From Fibrobacter succinogenes (lineage in GTDB: Bacteria > Fibrobacterota > Fibrobacteria > Fibrobacterales > Fibrobacteraceae): DNA of 55,369 nucleotides. Within the stretch, counting starts at the first letter, position 1. Each line of letters starts with the position of its first letter. Both the position numbers and the translations under genes were made by a program. Under the pieces are notes generated by a model. That model saw only the letters and a list, made by a program, of their open reading frames with translations. It was not told where the DNA came from and did not search any database. Below are positions 32,601-39,847 of the stretch, piece after piece. The stretch lies in contig CACXIR010000029.1 in assembly GCA_902767785.1 (NCBI GenBank), forward strand, positions 15,523 through 70,891. The letters are read 5' to 3'.

Positions 32601-32737
32601 TTGCCGTCGGCCTTGGCCTTGTAGGGGTCCTTGGTCACGTCCACTACGTTGGAACCCAGGGGAAACGTTATCTGGGCAAGGGTCGTGGAAACAAAAGTCA
32701 ACGACAAAAAAACACAAAGCGAAAAAACACGAAACAT
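29663..32737 (-). CDS. Secreted multidomain beta-helix protein (pectate-lyase-3 fold, DNRLRE/CBM96-like domain)
   Basis: A 1024-aa exported protein with a signal peptide (about 1-21, ending TTLA). Two similar modules each open like pectate-lyase-3/GH-like beta-helices: DDTEAIQRALND near residue 45 and DDAKAIQDAIDD near residue 375. Both are followed by YLP/YFPPG motifs and helix repeats. An Ig/PKD-like stretch (about 620-715) precedes a DNRLRE-type domain (about 720-890, starting TLDNTGDGG) related to carbohydrate-binding CBM96. The last ~90 residues end GKYTLKVNGEAF and FYILN, which resembles a type IX secretion C-terminal sorting domain. Binding or cleaving a plant or host polysaccharide is likely, but catalytic residues cannot be assigned. 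ATG 32737 has a GAGG site. Confidence 0.8.
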   Translation of the reverse strand: MFRVFSLCVFLSLTFVSTTLAQITFPLGSNVVDVTKDPYKAKADGKTDDTEAIQRALNDHPNGDYIIYLPHGIYKITNTLTWPATEKPEQSYSRTILQGQSIGGTIIALADECQGFTNPDFPAPVLFTGEGPNLRHRNSIRDITIRTGKRNAGAVGIRFNAAQQGTIRNVKVYSGDSLGIYGVDLGHTENIGPLLLENVEVQGFGTGVYIAGKTNSITLEHVTLGGQKKYGVENDGQVVSSRALRFKGDVPAVYSHGEGAVMVMVDATLEYNRVNQSKPAVAIENEGQLFARSIMTSKFQDKVKSTPPAASESYVGNEIVEFTTQDPFQLCHSPKQSMRLPIAETPNLNDQKSDSWTTIGGDYGGKMNTGSDDAKAIQDAIDDGAETIYFPPGGRWTINRDIYIRNRVRRILGTEGRIDGKGKFIIEDGAFNEVTIERFSEFGNGIIHRSKRVILLKNMMFKSFETNELGVGDIYMEDVSVGSIQINQQHLWGRQVSMFSDTKGAKIQNNGGSIWILGLTSKDGNTILQNSNGASAELLGVQVIASDKAKTTPMFINDNSSLSIEGLKEVLTRGNPYKKIIEESRMGSAIYALTDNQFEKNETGGVTVTLYTGYAPKQGQNEAPKVTIADEMIVVQPGKIHLKGVVEDDGRGNGLCRDPVLWKKGVGPGKVIFSDSAEYETDVSFTGSGRYNIIFTADDGTKTGADTGKVYVFDKKYTTLDNTGDGGASGKGVDTWISQFDNFTPHNNDAVLRVANDTSDAGKMYLKFDLSALPGPLFDAGLKLEYNPDSLKKPVQFNIFGLRETSREMDFGEGKLGIDWKGDELTWENAPANLPQPGGHFNIRKNSGGGIDTKYADFLGIITLNPKAPLGAFLRTPTLTEFFKRKHPSNMYTLILTAVEPGETFIYSRNQNRNLAPALYVGYFDNTRSVSGDAMEGGYTLTKVHIDIYSLECDFDLTVGYPQFVQIEIVNEFGRRMLMVAARELAGEKKTHFKFKAHEFPTGKYTLKVNGEAFSAEQKFYILN

Positions 32738-32812
32738 GGATACCTCGTTATACCCTTCAAAATTAGGTTTTTATGGGAAAATGGAGTCGCCGGGCAAGTA
32801 AAAATTGGCGAC

Positions 32813-33550
32813 TTACGGGGATTTTTCGCCTAGGGCCTGGCACTTTTCGTACACAAAGGGGTTGTGGTCCCCCTGGACCTTGAAAATGCGGCGGTCCCGC
32901 TCGCATTCCTTCTCGGTGACGGGGTACATCTTGTCCCAGGCCTCGAAGAGCTTGCGGTCCTGGCTAGAGAGCTTGATGCCGTAGGTCTTTTCCATGTAGA
33001 AATGCACACGGGCGATGAGTCCGCGGATTTCTTCTCTAGGCTGTACCTTTTTCATCTGGAAGTCCACGATGGTCTTGCAGTTCCCGTACATGGGGGTGGG
33101 GCTGTTGGTCCACTGGGAATACATGAAGTTGCTGCGGTCCCCGTTCACCTCGCCGATAGAGGGGTACAGGTTGTGGAGTTCCCCTTCCAAAATTTTGAAC
33201 AAAGTATCGTTTGCACTGCAGTTCTTGCGGCCGCCGTCTTGCCAGCAGGGCATAAAGTGCCCCATGTTGTGGGCGGTGACGATATGTTCCCACTCCACCG
33301 ATTCGGCTCGCTTGAAGCTTTTGCGGCGGGGATTTTCGCGAGGCTGAAAATCGCAGGTGCTGTAGTCCACCTTCTTCTTGTCGTTGTACTTGCAGCCGCA
33401 ATAGAGCGTCTCTTGCAGGTCGCCGTAGTAGATGCGCTTCATCTGCTGGCCTGCGCCCCGGTAGTTGTAGTGCTGCGGGGGAGGCTCCTTGTCCACCGCG
33501 GCAAGGGAAAAGGAAAATGCGATGGCGGTAAGCGCAAGGGTGAACCGCAT
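32813..33550 (-). CDS. endA: Endonuclease I family secreted nuclease
   Basis: A 245-aa nuclease with a signal peptide (MRFTLALTAIAFSFSLAA). The catalytic beta-beta-alpha-metal core contains SVEWEHIVTAHNMG (the WEHxxxA motif) and later ELHNLYPSIGEVNGDRSNFMYS. The Cys content (CGCKY, CWQDGGRKNC, NCK) suggests disulfides, fitting a periplasmic or secreted enzyme. It would cut double-stranded DNA non-specifically. ATG 33550 was chosen over in-frame starts as far as 34558 because it opens the signal peptide. It is upstream of the beta-helix gene on the same strand with a 75-bp gap. Confidence 0.88.
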   Translation of the reverse strand: MRFTLALTAIAFSFSLAAVDKEPPPQHYNYRGAGQQMKRIYYGDLQETLYCGCKYNDKKKVDYSTCDFQPRENPRRKSFKRAESVEWEHIVTAHNMGHFMPCWQDGGRKNCSANDTLFKILEGELHNLYPSIGEVNGDRSNFMYSQWTNSPTPMYGNCKTIVDFQMKKVQPREEIRGLIARVHFYMEKTYGIKLSSQDRKLFEAWDKMYPVTEKECERDRRIFKVQGDHNPFVYEKCQALGEKSP

Positions 33551-33653
33551 GGCAGAAAATGGACGTTGCTCGGCAAGTAAAGAGAACTGCCGCGACGCCT
33601 TTCGGAATGTGGAAATAAGGAACATAGGTATAACCCGAATATAATAAAAATAC

Positions 33654-33689
33654 GTCATTCCGAGCGTAGCGAGGAATCCAGTCCCGAAG
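33654..33689 (+). repeat. Dispersed intergenic repeat
   Basis: GTCATTCCGAGCGTAGCG, then AGGAATCCAGTCCCGAAG, in the endA/folC divergent gap. Confidence 0.75.
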
Positions 33690-33704
33690 TAGCTTAAACG
33701 GTGT

Positions 33705-33806
33705 TCTATTCTCGGGTGGTTGGTAGGGGAAAGCCTTCCCCTGGCTCGCATTACATTGCTCGCCACCCCTTCTGCGGGGGATGCCCCCGCAACGCCCCCT
33801 CTTGCA
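33705..33806. repeat. Hairpin-rich intergenic element
   Basis: Two perfect stems lie in the endA/folC gap: AGGGGAA/TTCCCCT at 33725-33742 and GCGGGGG/CCCCCGC at 33774-33790 with a 3-nt loop. No gene is seen between 33551 and 33829. Confidence 0.6.
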
Positions 33807-33816
33807 ATAAAAAAAC

Positions 33817-33822
33817 TACATT
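33817..33822 (+). promoter_or_regulatory. -10-like box for folC, putative leaderless
   Basis: CTACATT is followed by TGTGCCC and the ATG at 33830, a 7-nt gap without a ribosome-binding site. Confidence 0.5.
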
Positions 33823-33829
33823 TGTGCCC

Positions 33830-35155
33830 ATGAATTCCGCAGGCATGCAATATCTGGAGTCGAGGCTGATGTTCGGGATGGTTCCCGGGCTGGAATCTAC
33901 TTTCAAGATTTGCGAGGCCTTGGGGAATCCGCAAGAATCTTTCCGCACTATCCATGTGGTGGGCACCAACGGGAAGGGCTCCTGCAGTTATTACCTGGCG
34001 GGGGTGCTGCAGGCCCACGGAATCAGGACTGGCCTCTACACCAGCCCCCACTTGATTAGCCTGCGGGAGCGGATTCGGGTGAACGATACGCCCGTATCTG
34101 ATGCCGACCTGGACCGGCTCTTTTTGCAGGTGAAGGCTGCCGCCGAAACCGCCCGCGTTGAGCCTACTTTTTTCGAGGTGGTTACCGTGGCCGCCTTCCT
34201 CTATTACAGGGAACAGGGCGTGCAGGTGGCGGTTTTGGAAGCGGGCATGGGCGGCCGTCTGGATTCTACCGCTGTCGCCCGCGGGAATGTAGCGGTACTC
34301 ACCAGCATCGGGCTGGAACATACCGAAGTTCTGGGTGCCACCGAAAGTGCCATTCTGCGGGAGAAAATGGGGGTGATGCCTGGTGCTTGCGGAATTGCGC
34401 AAGGGCCTGATGGAACAGCGCGGGCCAAGACCTTCGTCGTGGGCGGGCTTTCTCTGGAACTGCTGCAGGAGGCAAAAGACTTCGCCGCCGCGGTCGAGGC
34501 GGAAATTCTGGTTCCCGAAATCCGCGATGACATTGAACTGCCCAATTTGGGCAGGCATTATGTGGAAAACGCAAGCCTCTCCCTGGCGGCGACGGAACTG
34601 TTCTTGCGGCAGGCGGGCGGGGACTTTCCGGATGCAAAACCCTACAGCGACAGCCTTGCCCTGGAGACTTTAAAAAAACGCTCCTGGCCAGGCCGCATGC
34701 AGCAACTCTTTGATACCGACGGTTCGCTTCGCTTTATTCTGGACGGCACCCACAATTCCCATGCGGCAAGACGCCTGGCCGAAACTCTGGACCGCTACTT
34801 TCCTGGCCAAAAGTTCCCCTGCGTCTTTGGAGCCCTCAAGGACAAGGATGTCGAAGAAATGCTCAGGTTTCTTGCTCCCTATGTTTCGGAGTGGCACTTG
34901 GTTCGCACTCCCTACGAACGCTTCCGCGAACCGTCGGAAATCGCCGGCATCTTGGAGAAGATGGGTGCTACGGTCGCCTCTACGGGACCTCTTTCCCGCA
35001 ACGTACTGGACAACGTTTCGGACAAAGTAAAATCGCCTGCTCTGGTGACGGGGTCTTTGTACATGATAGGGGAGGTCATCGATCTTCTGAAAAATGACTT
35101 TGACGGTCTCGCCTTTTTCCGAGGCCTCACGAAAGTCACCAACGAACACCGGTAG
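33830..35155 (+). CDS. folC: Folylpolyglutamate synthase / dihydrofolate synthase
   Basis: Mur-ligase-type enzyme that adds glutamate to dihydropteroate and to folates. The 441-aa protein shows the P-loop VVGTNGKGS, then YTSPHLISLRERI, AVLEAGMGGRLDSTA and, in the C-terminal domain, LDGTHNSHAARRL and VFGALKDKD. Length fits the family. ATG 33830 follows a TACATT box at 7 nt; an in-frame start at 33701 lies in the repeat-rich gap. ATG 33845 is another candidate. Confidence 0.93.
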   Translation: MNSAGMQYLESRLMFGMVPGLESTFKICEALGNPQESFRTIHVVGTNGKGSCSYYLAGVLQAHGIRTGLYTSPHLISLRERIRVNDTPVSDADLDRLFLQVKAAAETARVEPTFFEVVTVAAFLYYREQGVQVAVLEAGMGGRLDSTAVARGNVAVLTSIGLEHTEVLGATESAILREKMGVMPGACGIAQGPDGTARAKTFVVGGLSLELLQEAKDFAAAVEAEILVPEIRDDIELPNLGRHYVENASLSLAATELFLRQAGGDFPDAKPYSDSLALETLKKRSWPGRMQQLFDTDGSLRFILDGTHNSHAARRLAETLDRYFPGQKFPCVFGALKDKDVEEMLRFLAPYVSEWHLVRTPYERFREPSEIAGILEKMGATVASTGPLSRNVLDNVSDKVKSPALVTGSLYMIGEVIDLLKNDFDGLAFFRGLTKVTNEHR

Positions 35156-35178
35156 CAGGCTACACGAACTCTACCTTA

Positions 35179-35207
35179 TGTCATCCCCGACTTGGTCGGG
35201 GATCTCC
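35179..35207 (+). repeat. Dispersed repeat, CCCCGAC-hairpin variant
   Basis: TGTCATCCCCGACTTGGTCG, then GGGATCTCC. CCCCGAC/GTCGGGG forms a hairpin. A second identical copy lies 64 bp downstream. Confidence 0.8.
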
Positions 35208-35242
35208 TTGCCCTTCCCATTGTCACCCCGGTCCCTCCTACT

Positions 35243-35271
35243 TGTCATCCCCGACTTGGTCGGGGATCTCC
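35243..35271 (+). repeat. Dispersed repeat, CCCCGAC-hairpin variant, second copy
   Basis: Identical over 29 bases to the copy at 35179-35207. Confidence 0.8.
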
Positions 35272-35321
35272 CCTCTTTCCCCGCATTTCACAGCCCCTTC
35301 ATTTGGCATTCCCGAAAATTT

Positions 35322-35327
35322 TATATA
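35322..35327 (+). promoter_or_regulatory. -10-like box upstream of FISUMP gene 2
   Basis: TTTTATATAGATTA is similar to TTTTATATAAATTA at 36417-36430 upstream of the next FISUMP gene, about 37 nt before each ATG. This suggests shared regulation of the tandem genes. Confidence 0.4.
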
Positions 35328-35364
35328 GATTACATACAAACAACATTCTCAAGGGGAACTGGCT

Positions 35365-36187
35365 ATGAAAAATCTTTTTTGGGGGCTTTCCCTTGCCGCC
35401 ATGGCACTACTTGCTGCCTGCAGTAGTGGTTCGGGAACCAATAGCGAGCCTTTGGAAATTAGTTCGAATTCCTCCTCGGAATCGTTCGACGAATACGACG
35501 GCGAGTCCAGCGTTTCTGAAGAGCCGGAATCCAGCGGCTCCGAAGGCGTGGAAGGCTCTTCTGCAAGTGTTTCCGGCGGCAGCAGCGACGCCAGCGCCTA
35601 CGACGTGGTCACCGGCACGCTTACCGACTCCCGCGACGGACAGACCTACAGGACCGTGAAAATCGGTGGCCAGGTGTGGATGGCCGAGAACCTGAACTTT
35701 GTGACGGAAAACAGCTGGTGTGGTGGCGGAAGCGGAACCACAGAAGGGGATTGTTCCATTTACGGTCGTCTGTACAAGTGGGCCGCGGCAGTAGCGAAAC
35801 CTGAGAATGAATGCGGCTACGGCTATACCTGTGGGCTCAGCGGTACGGTCCGTGGCGTATGTGCCGAGTTATGGCGAGTGGGATGAACTGTTTACGGCCG
35901 TGGGCGGCTCCAATGTTGCTGGGAAAATGCTGAAATCTGAAACCGGATGGCAATCGTATTCGGGGATTGAGAATAGCGATACTTATCTTTTCTCGGCGCT
36001 TCCTGCCGGCTACGGGGACGGCGATGGGGGTTACTACGACGAGGGTAACAACGCGAACTTCTGGAGTTCGGCCGAGTACGGTAGCATCTACGCGTACAGC
36101 ATGGGTTTGTACTACGGCAGCGACGGCGCGAACCTGTACAGCTACGGTAAGAGCTACGGGTTTTCCGTCCGTTGCCTTAAAGACTAG
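35365..36187 (+). pseudogene. FISUMP lipoprotein gene 2, broken by an apparent 17-bp deletion
   Basis: The gene opens behind AAGGGG with a lipobox (LLAACSS), an acidic Ser-rich linker, and the FISUMP motifs QVWMAENLNF and GRLYKWAAA. At about 35862 the frame runs TVRGVC and then into a stop at 35886. The continuation PSYGEWDELFTAVGG lies in another frame and runs to VRCLKD at 36187. Compared with its paralogues (RGVCPEGWHLPGYEDWETL at about 38160) the residues PEGWHL are missing. A loss of 17 bases between TGT and the following CCG explains both the gap and the shift. Real decay and assembly error are both possible. Confidence 0.85.
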
Positions 36188-36191
36188 GTTG

Positions 36192-36333
36192 TAGGGGCTT
36201 GGATCTAGGGGTTAGGGGTATGAGGTGTGAGGCTCGAGGTTCGAGGCTCGGGAAATGTCATCTAGGGGCTTGGATCTAGGGGTTAGGGGTATGAGGTGTG
36301 AGGCTCGAGGTTCGAGGCTCGGGAAATGTCATC
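36192..36333 (+). repeat. Exact tandem duplication of a 71-bp unit
   Basis: Bases 36192-36262 and 36263-36333 are identical, each starting TAGGGGCTTGG and ending GTCATC. The unit itself contains shorter internal repeats (TCTAGGGGTTAGGGG, CTCGAGGTTCGAGGCTCG). It lies between two FISUMP genes; no gene is seen from 36188 to 36463. Confidence 0.95.
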
Positions 36334-36420
36334 CTCGCTGTCATTCTGGAGCCACGCTGTGGCGATAGGGCCTACCGGGCATCTCTTTTCATTCCTCGCA
36401 TTTGCATTTCCAAAAGCTTT

Positions 36421-36426
36421 TATATA
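36421..36426 (+). promoter_or_regulatory. -10-like box upstream of FISUMP gene 3
   Basis: TATATA within TTTTATATAAATTA, with the AAGAGGGGTGG ribosome-binding region further down at 36451-36461. Confidence 0.4.
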
Positions 36427-36463
36427 AATTAAACGACGGGAACTTCCTTAAAGAGGGGTGGAT

Positions 36464-37463
36464 ATGCGAAAACTGTGCCTTGGACTTTCTGTTGTCGCCA
36501 TAGTAATGCTTGCCGCTTGCGATGACGAGACTACCAACGTCACCGAGACCACGGGATTGTCCGTGATTGCAAAGGGTGACAAAATTCCTAGCTGCTCTGC
36601 CGACATTGAGGGTAAGATGATTTATGTGGCGCTTCTGTGCCGATGGCAAATGGCAGAGTCTGAAGGGGGAGAAAGGCGAATCGGGCGAACAGGGTGAAGG
36701 AAATCAAGGTCCTAAAGGCGAATCTGGCGATTCAAGTTCCAGCAGTTTTGAAGATGCCGGTTCCAGCGAATCTGGTGATTTAACTTCTAGCAGTTCTGAA
36801 GATGTCGGTTCCAGCGAATCGGAAGAGTCTTCTTCCAGCAGCGAAGAAGACTCTAGTGGTTCCATATCGCCGGCTTCCAGCAGTGGCAGCATCTACGATG
36901 CTGCAGCCAACACCCTTACGGACTTGCGCGACGGGCAGGTTTACAGGACCACCACCATCGAAATCAACGACGCAGAACATGGAATAGACTATTCCGAAGT
37001 GTGGATGGCCGAGAATTTGAACTTTGTAACGGCAAGCAGCTGGTGCGGCGGTGGAAGTGAAACGACGGAAGGTGATTGTTCCGTTTACGGCCGTCTTTAC
37101 TCCTGGAAGGCGGCAATTGCCGTGTGTCCTGAAGGTTGGCATTTGCCGAGTGTAGAGGAGTGGGTTGCACTGATTACGGCCGTGGGCGGTTCCAGCGTTG
37201 CAGGGACAATGCTGAAATCTAAAACTGGATGGGAATCGTATCCAGGGGTTGAGAACAACGACACCTATCTTTTTTCAGTGCTTCCTGCTGGCTACAGGTC
37301 TGGTGATGGATTTTTCTATTTCGGCTATGCGGACTTCTGGAGTTCTACGGAGTACAATGGCAACTATGCGTACTATATGGACATGGCCGACGAAAACAAC
37401 GGTGCAAGCCTGGGTCATTACAATAAGTACTTCGACTATTCGGTTCGCTGTCTAAAAGATTAG
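36464..37463 (+). pseudogene. FISUMP lipoprotein gene 3, broken after the signal region
   Basis: The gene opens at ATG 36464 behind AAGAGGGG with a lipobox (MLAACDD). The first frame reads through GDKIPSCSADIEGKMIYVA and then stops at 36697. From 36631 the true continuation (FCADGKWQSLKGEKGESG) is in another frame. It runs through a Ser-rich acidic linker to a complete FISUMP domain (VWMAENLNF, CPEGWHLPS, DFWSST, VRCLKD). If the usual ADSAAVYFCADGKW-type segment is expected, 17 bases are missing right after ATGTGGCG. The first ~168 bases are almost identical to those of the next gene. Confidence 0.85.
36533..36631 (+). repeat. 99-bp block identical to the next FISUMP gene, copy A
   Basis: Bases 36533-36631 match 37586-37684 exactly. 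In both genes the block ends precisely where the reading frame breaks (ATGTGGCG). Confidence 0.95.
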
Positions 37464-37513
37464 GTGGTCGACGTATAAATTGAATGTTGGTTTTATCATA
37501 AAGAGGGGTGGAT

Positions 37514-38541
37514 ATGCGTAAACTGTGTCTTGGACTTTCTGTTGCCGCCATGGTATTGCTTTGTGCCTGTGGCGACGAGACTACCACCAACGTCACCGAG
37601 ACCACGGGATTGTCCGTGATTGCAAAGGGTGACAAAATTCCTAGCTGCTCTGCCGACATTGAGGGTAAGATGATTTATGTGGCGAATCGGGCAAACCGGG
37701 TGAAGGCAAGCAAGGCCCTAAAGGCGAAGATGGCGTAGGTACTCCCGGTGCGTCAGGCAAGTCTTGCACGGCAAAGGCACTGGATGGCAACAAGGGCTAC
37801 AAGATTGAGTGCGACGGCGACTCCGTGGGTGTGGTACTGAACGGAAAAGACGGAGGACCTGGAGCCGATGGCAAGAGTTTCGTGGACGGCTGGATGGTTG
37901 ATCCACGCGATAAGCAGCTTTACAGGACTGTAACCATTGGGGACCAGATTTGGATGGCAGAACACTTGAACTACCGTTACCTGGGACCCACCAAAGACCA
38001 AGACTCATCCAGTTTCTGCTATCAGAATGACCCTGCCAATTGTGTCAAGTACGGCCGTCTGTACTTGTGGAGTGCCGCCATGGACAGTGCAGGCATCATC
38101 GATGGTAATACGGCCAATGGTTGCGGCAATCTTTCGGAATGCCCGCTTGGTGGAACCGTGCGTGGCGTTTGTCCCGAGGGCTGGCATCTGCCCGGCTATG
38201 AAGATTGGGAAACCCTGATTGTGACCGTTGATGGTTCCATCACGGGATATGATAGGAACAATACGGCGGGCCTCAAACTCAGGTCCTCTAGCGGTTGGAA
38301 CAATAACGGCACCGACACCGACGACTATCGCTTCTCGGCGTTGCCTGCTGGCTACTGGGCGGACTGCTTCAGTAGAGTTTCTTCCGAGGGAAAGGACTAT
38401 GCTGCGTATTTCTGGAGTTCTACAGAGGTTGATAGAAGCCACCCGTACAACATGGTCTTGGGGAAAGGCGGTGCCTTTGCGGACCTGAACTACGAAGGCG
38501 GTAAGTGCCATGCTTTCTCCGTCCGTTGCCTTAAGGATTAG
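37514..38541 (+). pseudogene. FISUMP lipoprotein gene 4, broken after the signal region
   Basis: The gene opens at ATG 37514 behind AAGAGGGG with a lipobox (LLCACGD). The first frame stops at 37738. From 37684 the real continuation lies in another frame: GESGKPGEGKQGPKGEDG, a collagen-like Gly-x-x stretch, then a FISUMP domain with IWMAEHLNY, RGVCPEGWHLPG, YFWSST and VRCLKD. By comparison with gene 3, about 64 bases are missing after ATGTGGCG, with GGCG present at both ends of the inferred gap. No independent internal start is convincing, so the downstream part would be silent if the break is real. Confidence 0.85.
37586..37684 (+). repeat. 99-bp block identical to the previous FISUMP gene, copy B
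   Basis: Second copy of the block at 36533-36631; it also ends at the frame break. Confidence 0.95.
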
Positions 38542-38546
38542 TTTTC

Positions 38547-38552
38547 TACATT
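38547..38552 (+). promoter_or_regulatory. -10-like box for the ahbC-like gene, putative leaderless
   Basis: TTTTCTACATT starts right after the FISUMP stop codon and is followed by TCGCCTC and the ATG at 38560. Confidence 0.55.
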
Positions 38553-38559
38553 TCGCCTC

Positions 38560-39732
38560 ATGATTAGCATTACCAAGCTGTTGATGGATGTGCCGAATTT
38601 TGGCGACACTCTTCGCTACACTCCCGAGGCTCACGAAGCCCGGAACGGGGTGAGCGAAGGTCGTGGACCTGTGGTGGTCTGGAACTGCACCAAGACCTGC
38701 AACTTGAACTGCGTGCACTGCTACGCCCGCTCCGAGGCCATCAAGTACCAGAACGAACTGACCCACGAAGAAGGCCTTTCGCTCATCGACCAGCTTGCGG
38801 ACTTCAAGGTTCCCGTCATCCTCTTTAGTGGTGGCGAGCCCCTGTTGCGTCCGGATTTTTTTGAACTGGCGAACTACGCCGCCAGCAAGGGCATTCGCCC
38901 CACCATCAGCACCAACGGCACCCGCATCGACGAAGACGTTGCAAAACGCCTCAAGGACATGGGCGTAGGCTACGTGGGTATCAGTTTGGACGGCTGCGAA
39001 ACCACCCACGACAAGTTCCGTGGTAAGCCTGGTGCCTTCCAGATGGCACTTCGGGGCATTCGCAACTGCGTGGCCACTGGGCAAAAGGTAGGGCTTCGCT
39101 TTACTATCACCCGCGACAACGTGCAGGATCTGAATTCCATCTTTGACTTGCTAGAACGGGAAAACATCGACCGGGTCTGCTTCTACCACCTGGTCTACAG
39201 CGGTCGCGGTTCTGCCATGGTAGAGCGCGACTTGAACCACGAAGAAAGCCGTCGTGCCATGGACCTGATTATCGAACGCACTCTAGATTTCAGGGCCCGC
39301 GGGATCAACAAGGAAATCCTCACGGTGGACAACCACGCCGACGCCGTTTACCTGTACCTCAAGATGAAGGAGCGGGACCCTATTCTCGGGGAGCGCATCC
39401 TGAAGCTCATCCAGAGCAACGGCGGAAACCGCAGCGGCATGGCCTTCGGTAACATCGATAGTGTAGGGAATGTCCACCCCGACCAGTTCACCCAGTACAT
39501 CACCTTAGGCAATGTTCGTGAACGGCCCTTTGGTGAAATTTGGACCGACGTGAGCAATCCCATTATGGCGGGCCTCAAGGACCGCAAGCCCCTTTTGAAG
39601 GGCCGCTGCCCCGAGTGTGCCTATCTGAACCTGTGCAACGGTAACTTCCGCACCCGCGCCGAAGCCGTGACCGGAGACTTCTGGGCTCAGGACCCGGCCT
39701 GCTACCTGACGGACGAAGAGATTAGGGGCTAA
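38560..39732 (+). CDS. ahbC: AhbC-like radical SAM enzyme (12,18-didecarboxysiroheme deacetylase)
   Basis: A 390-aa SPASM/twitch-type radical SAM protein. The cluster motif CNLNCVHCYAR lies near residue 47, followed by LFSGGEPLLRPDF, ISTNGT, SLDGCETTHDKFRG and FYHLVYSGRGS. The C-terminal cysteines CPECAYLNLCNG bind an auxiliary cluster, and the ending RAEAVTGDFWAQDPACYLTDEEI is highly typical of AhbC. AhbC forms Fe-coproporphyrin III from didecarboxysiroheme in the siroheme-dependent heme route; the related NirJ acts in heme d1 synthesis. A quinol-linked cytochrome b would need heme. No other ahb gene is in the window. Confidence 0.83.
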   Translation: MISITKLLMDVPNFGDTLRYTPEAHEARNGVSEGRGPVVVWNCTKTCNLNCVHCYARSEAIKYQNELTHEEGLSLIDQLADFKVPVILFSGGEPLLRPDFFELANYAASKGIRPTISTNGTRIDEDVAKRLKDMGVGYVGISLDGCETTHDKFRGKPGAFQMALRGIRNCVATGQKVGLRFTITRDNVQDLNSIFDLLERENIDRVCFYHLVYSGRGSAMVERDLNHEESRRAMDLIIERTLDFRARGINKEILTVDNHADAVYLYLKMKERDPILGERILKLIQSNGGNRSGMAFGNIDSVGNVHPDQFTQYITLGNVRERPFGEIWTDVSNPIMAGLKDRKPLLKGRCPECAYLNLCNGNFRTRAEAVTGDFWAQDPACYLTDEEIRG

Positions 39733-39750
39733 CCTTTAGGGGCTGGGCGG

Positions 39751-39779
39751 TGTCATGCCCGGCTTGATCGGGCATCTCC
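39751..39779 (+). repeat. Dispersed repeat, GCCCGGC-hairpin variant
   Basis: TGTCATGCCCGGCTTGATCG, then GGCATCTCC, a compensated variant of the copies at 35179 and 35243: both stem arms changed (GCCCG.../CGGGC). Confidence 0.75.
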
Positions 39780-39834
39780 TTGCCTTAAAAAGCATTTTTC
39801 GTAATATTTTTTGGCTTTTTTCCATGGGATAAAG

Positions 39835-39840
39835 TATATT
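39835..39840 (+). promoter_or_regulatory. Promoter-like -10 (and possible -35) for the kinase gene, putative leaderless
   Basis: TATATT ends 7 nt before the ATG at 39848. TTGGCT at 39812-39817 lies 17 nt upstream and could be a -35. Confidence 0.55.
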
Positions 39841-39847
39841 CTATTCC

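Noticed and set aside
33570-34558. Long minus-strand open frame upstream of and in frame with endonuclease I
   Set aside because: It lies opposite folC, has repeat-derived sequence and no family signal; the endA signal peptide starts at 33550.
36192-36333. CRISPR array
   Set aside because: Only two back-to-back identical 71-bp units with no unique spacers; it is a tandem duplication.
37825-38541. Independent FISUMP gene starting at 37825
   Set aside because: The in-frame sequence continues upstream to 37684 with a collagen-like stretch, and there is no signal peptide. It is the 3' part of the broken gene that starts at 37514.
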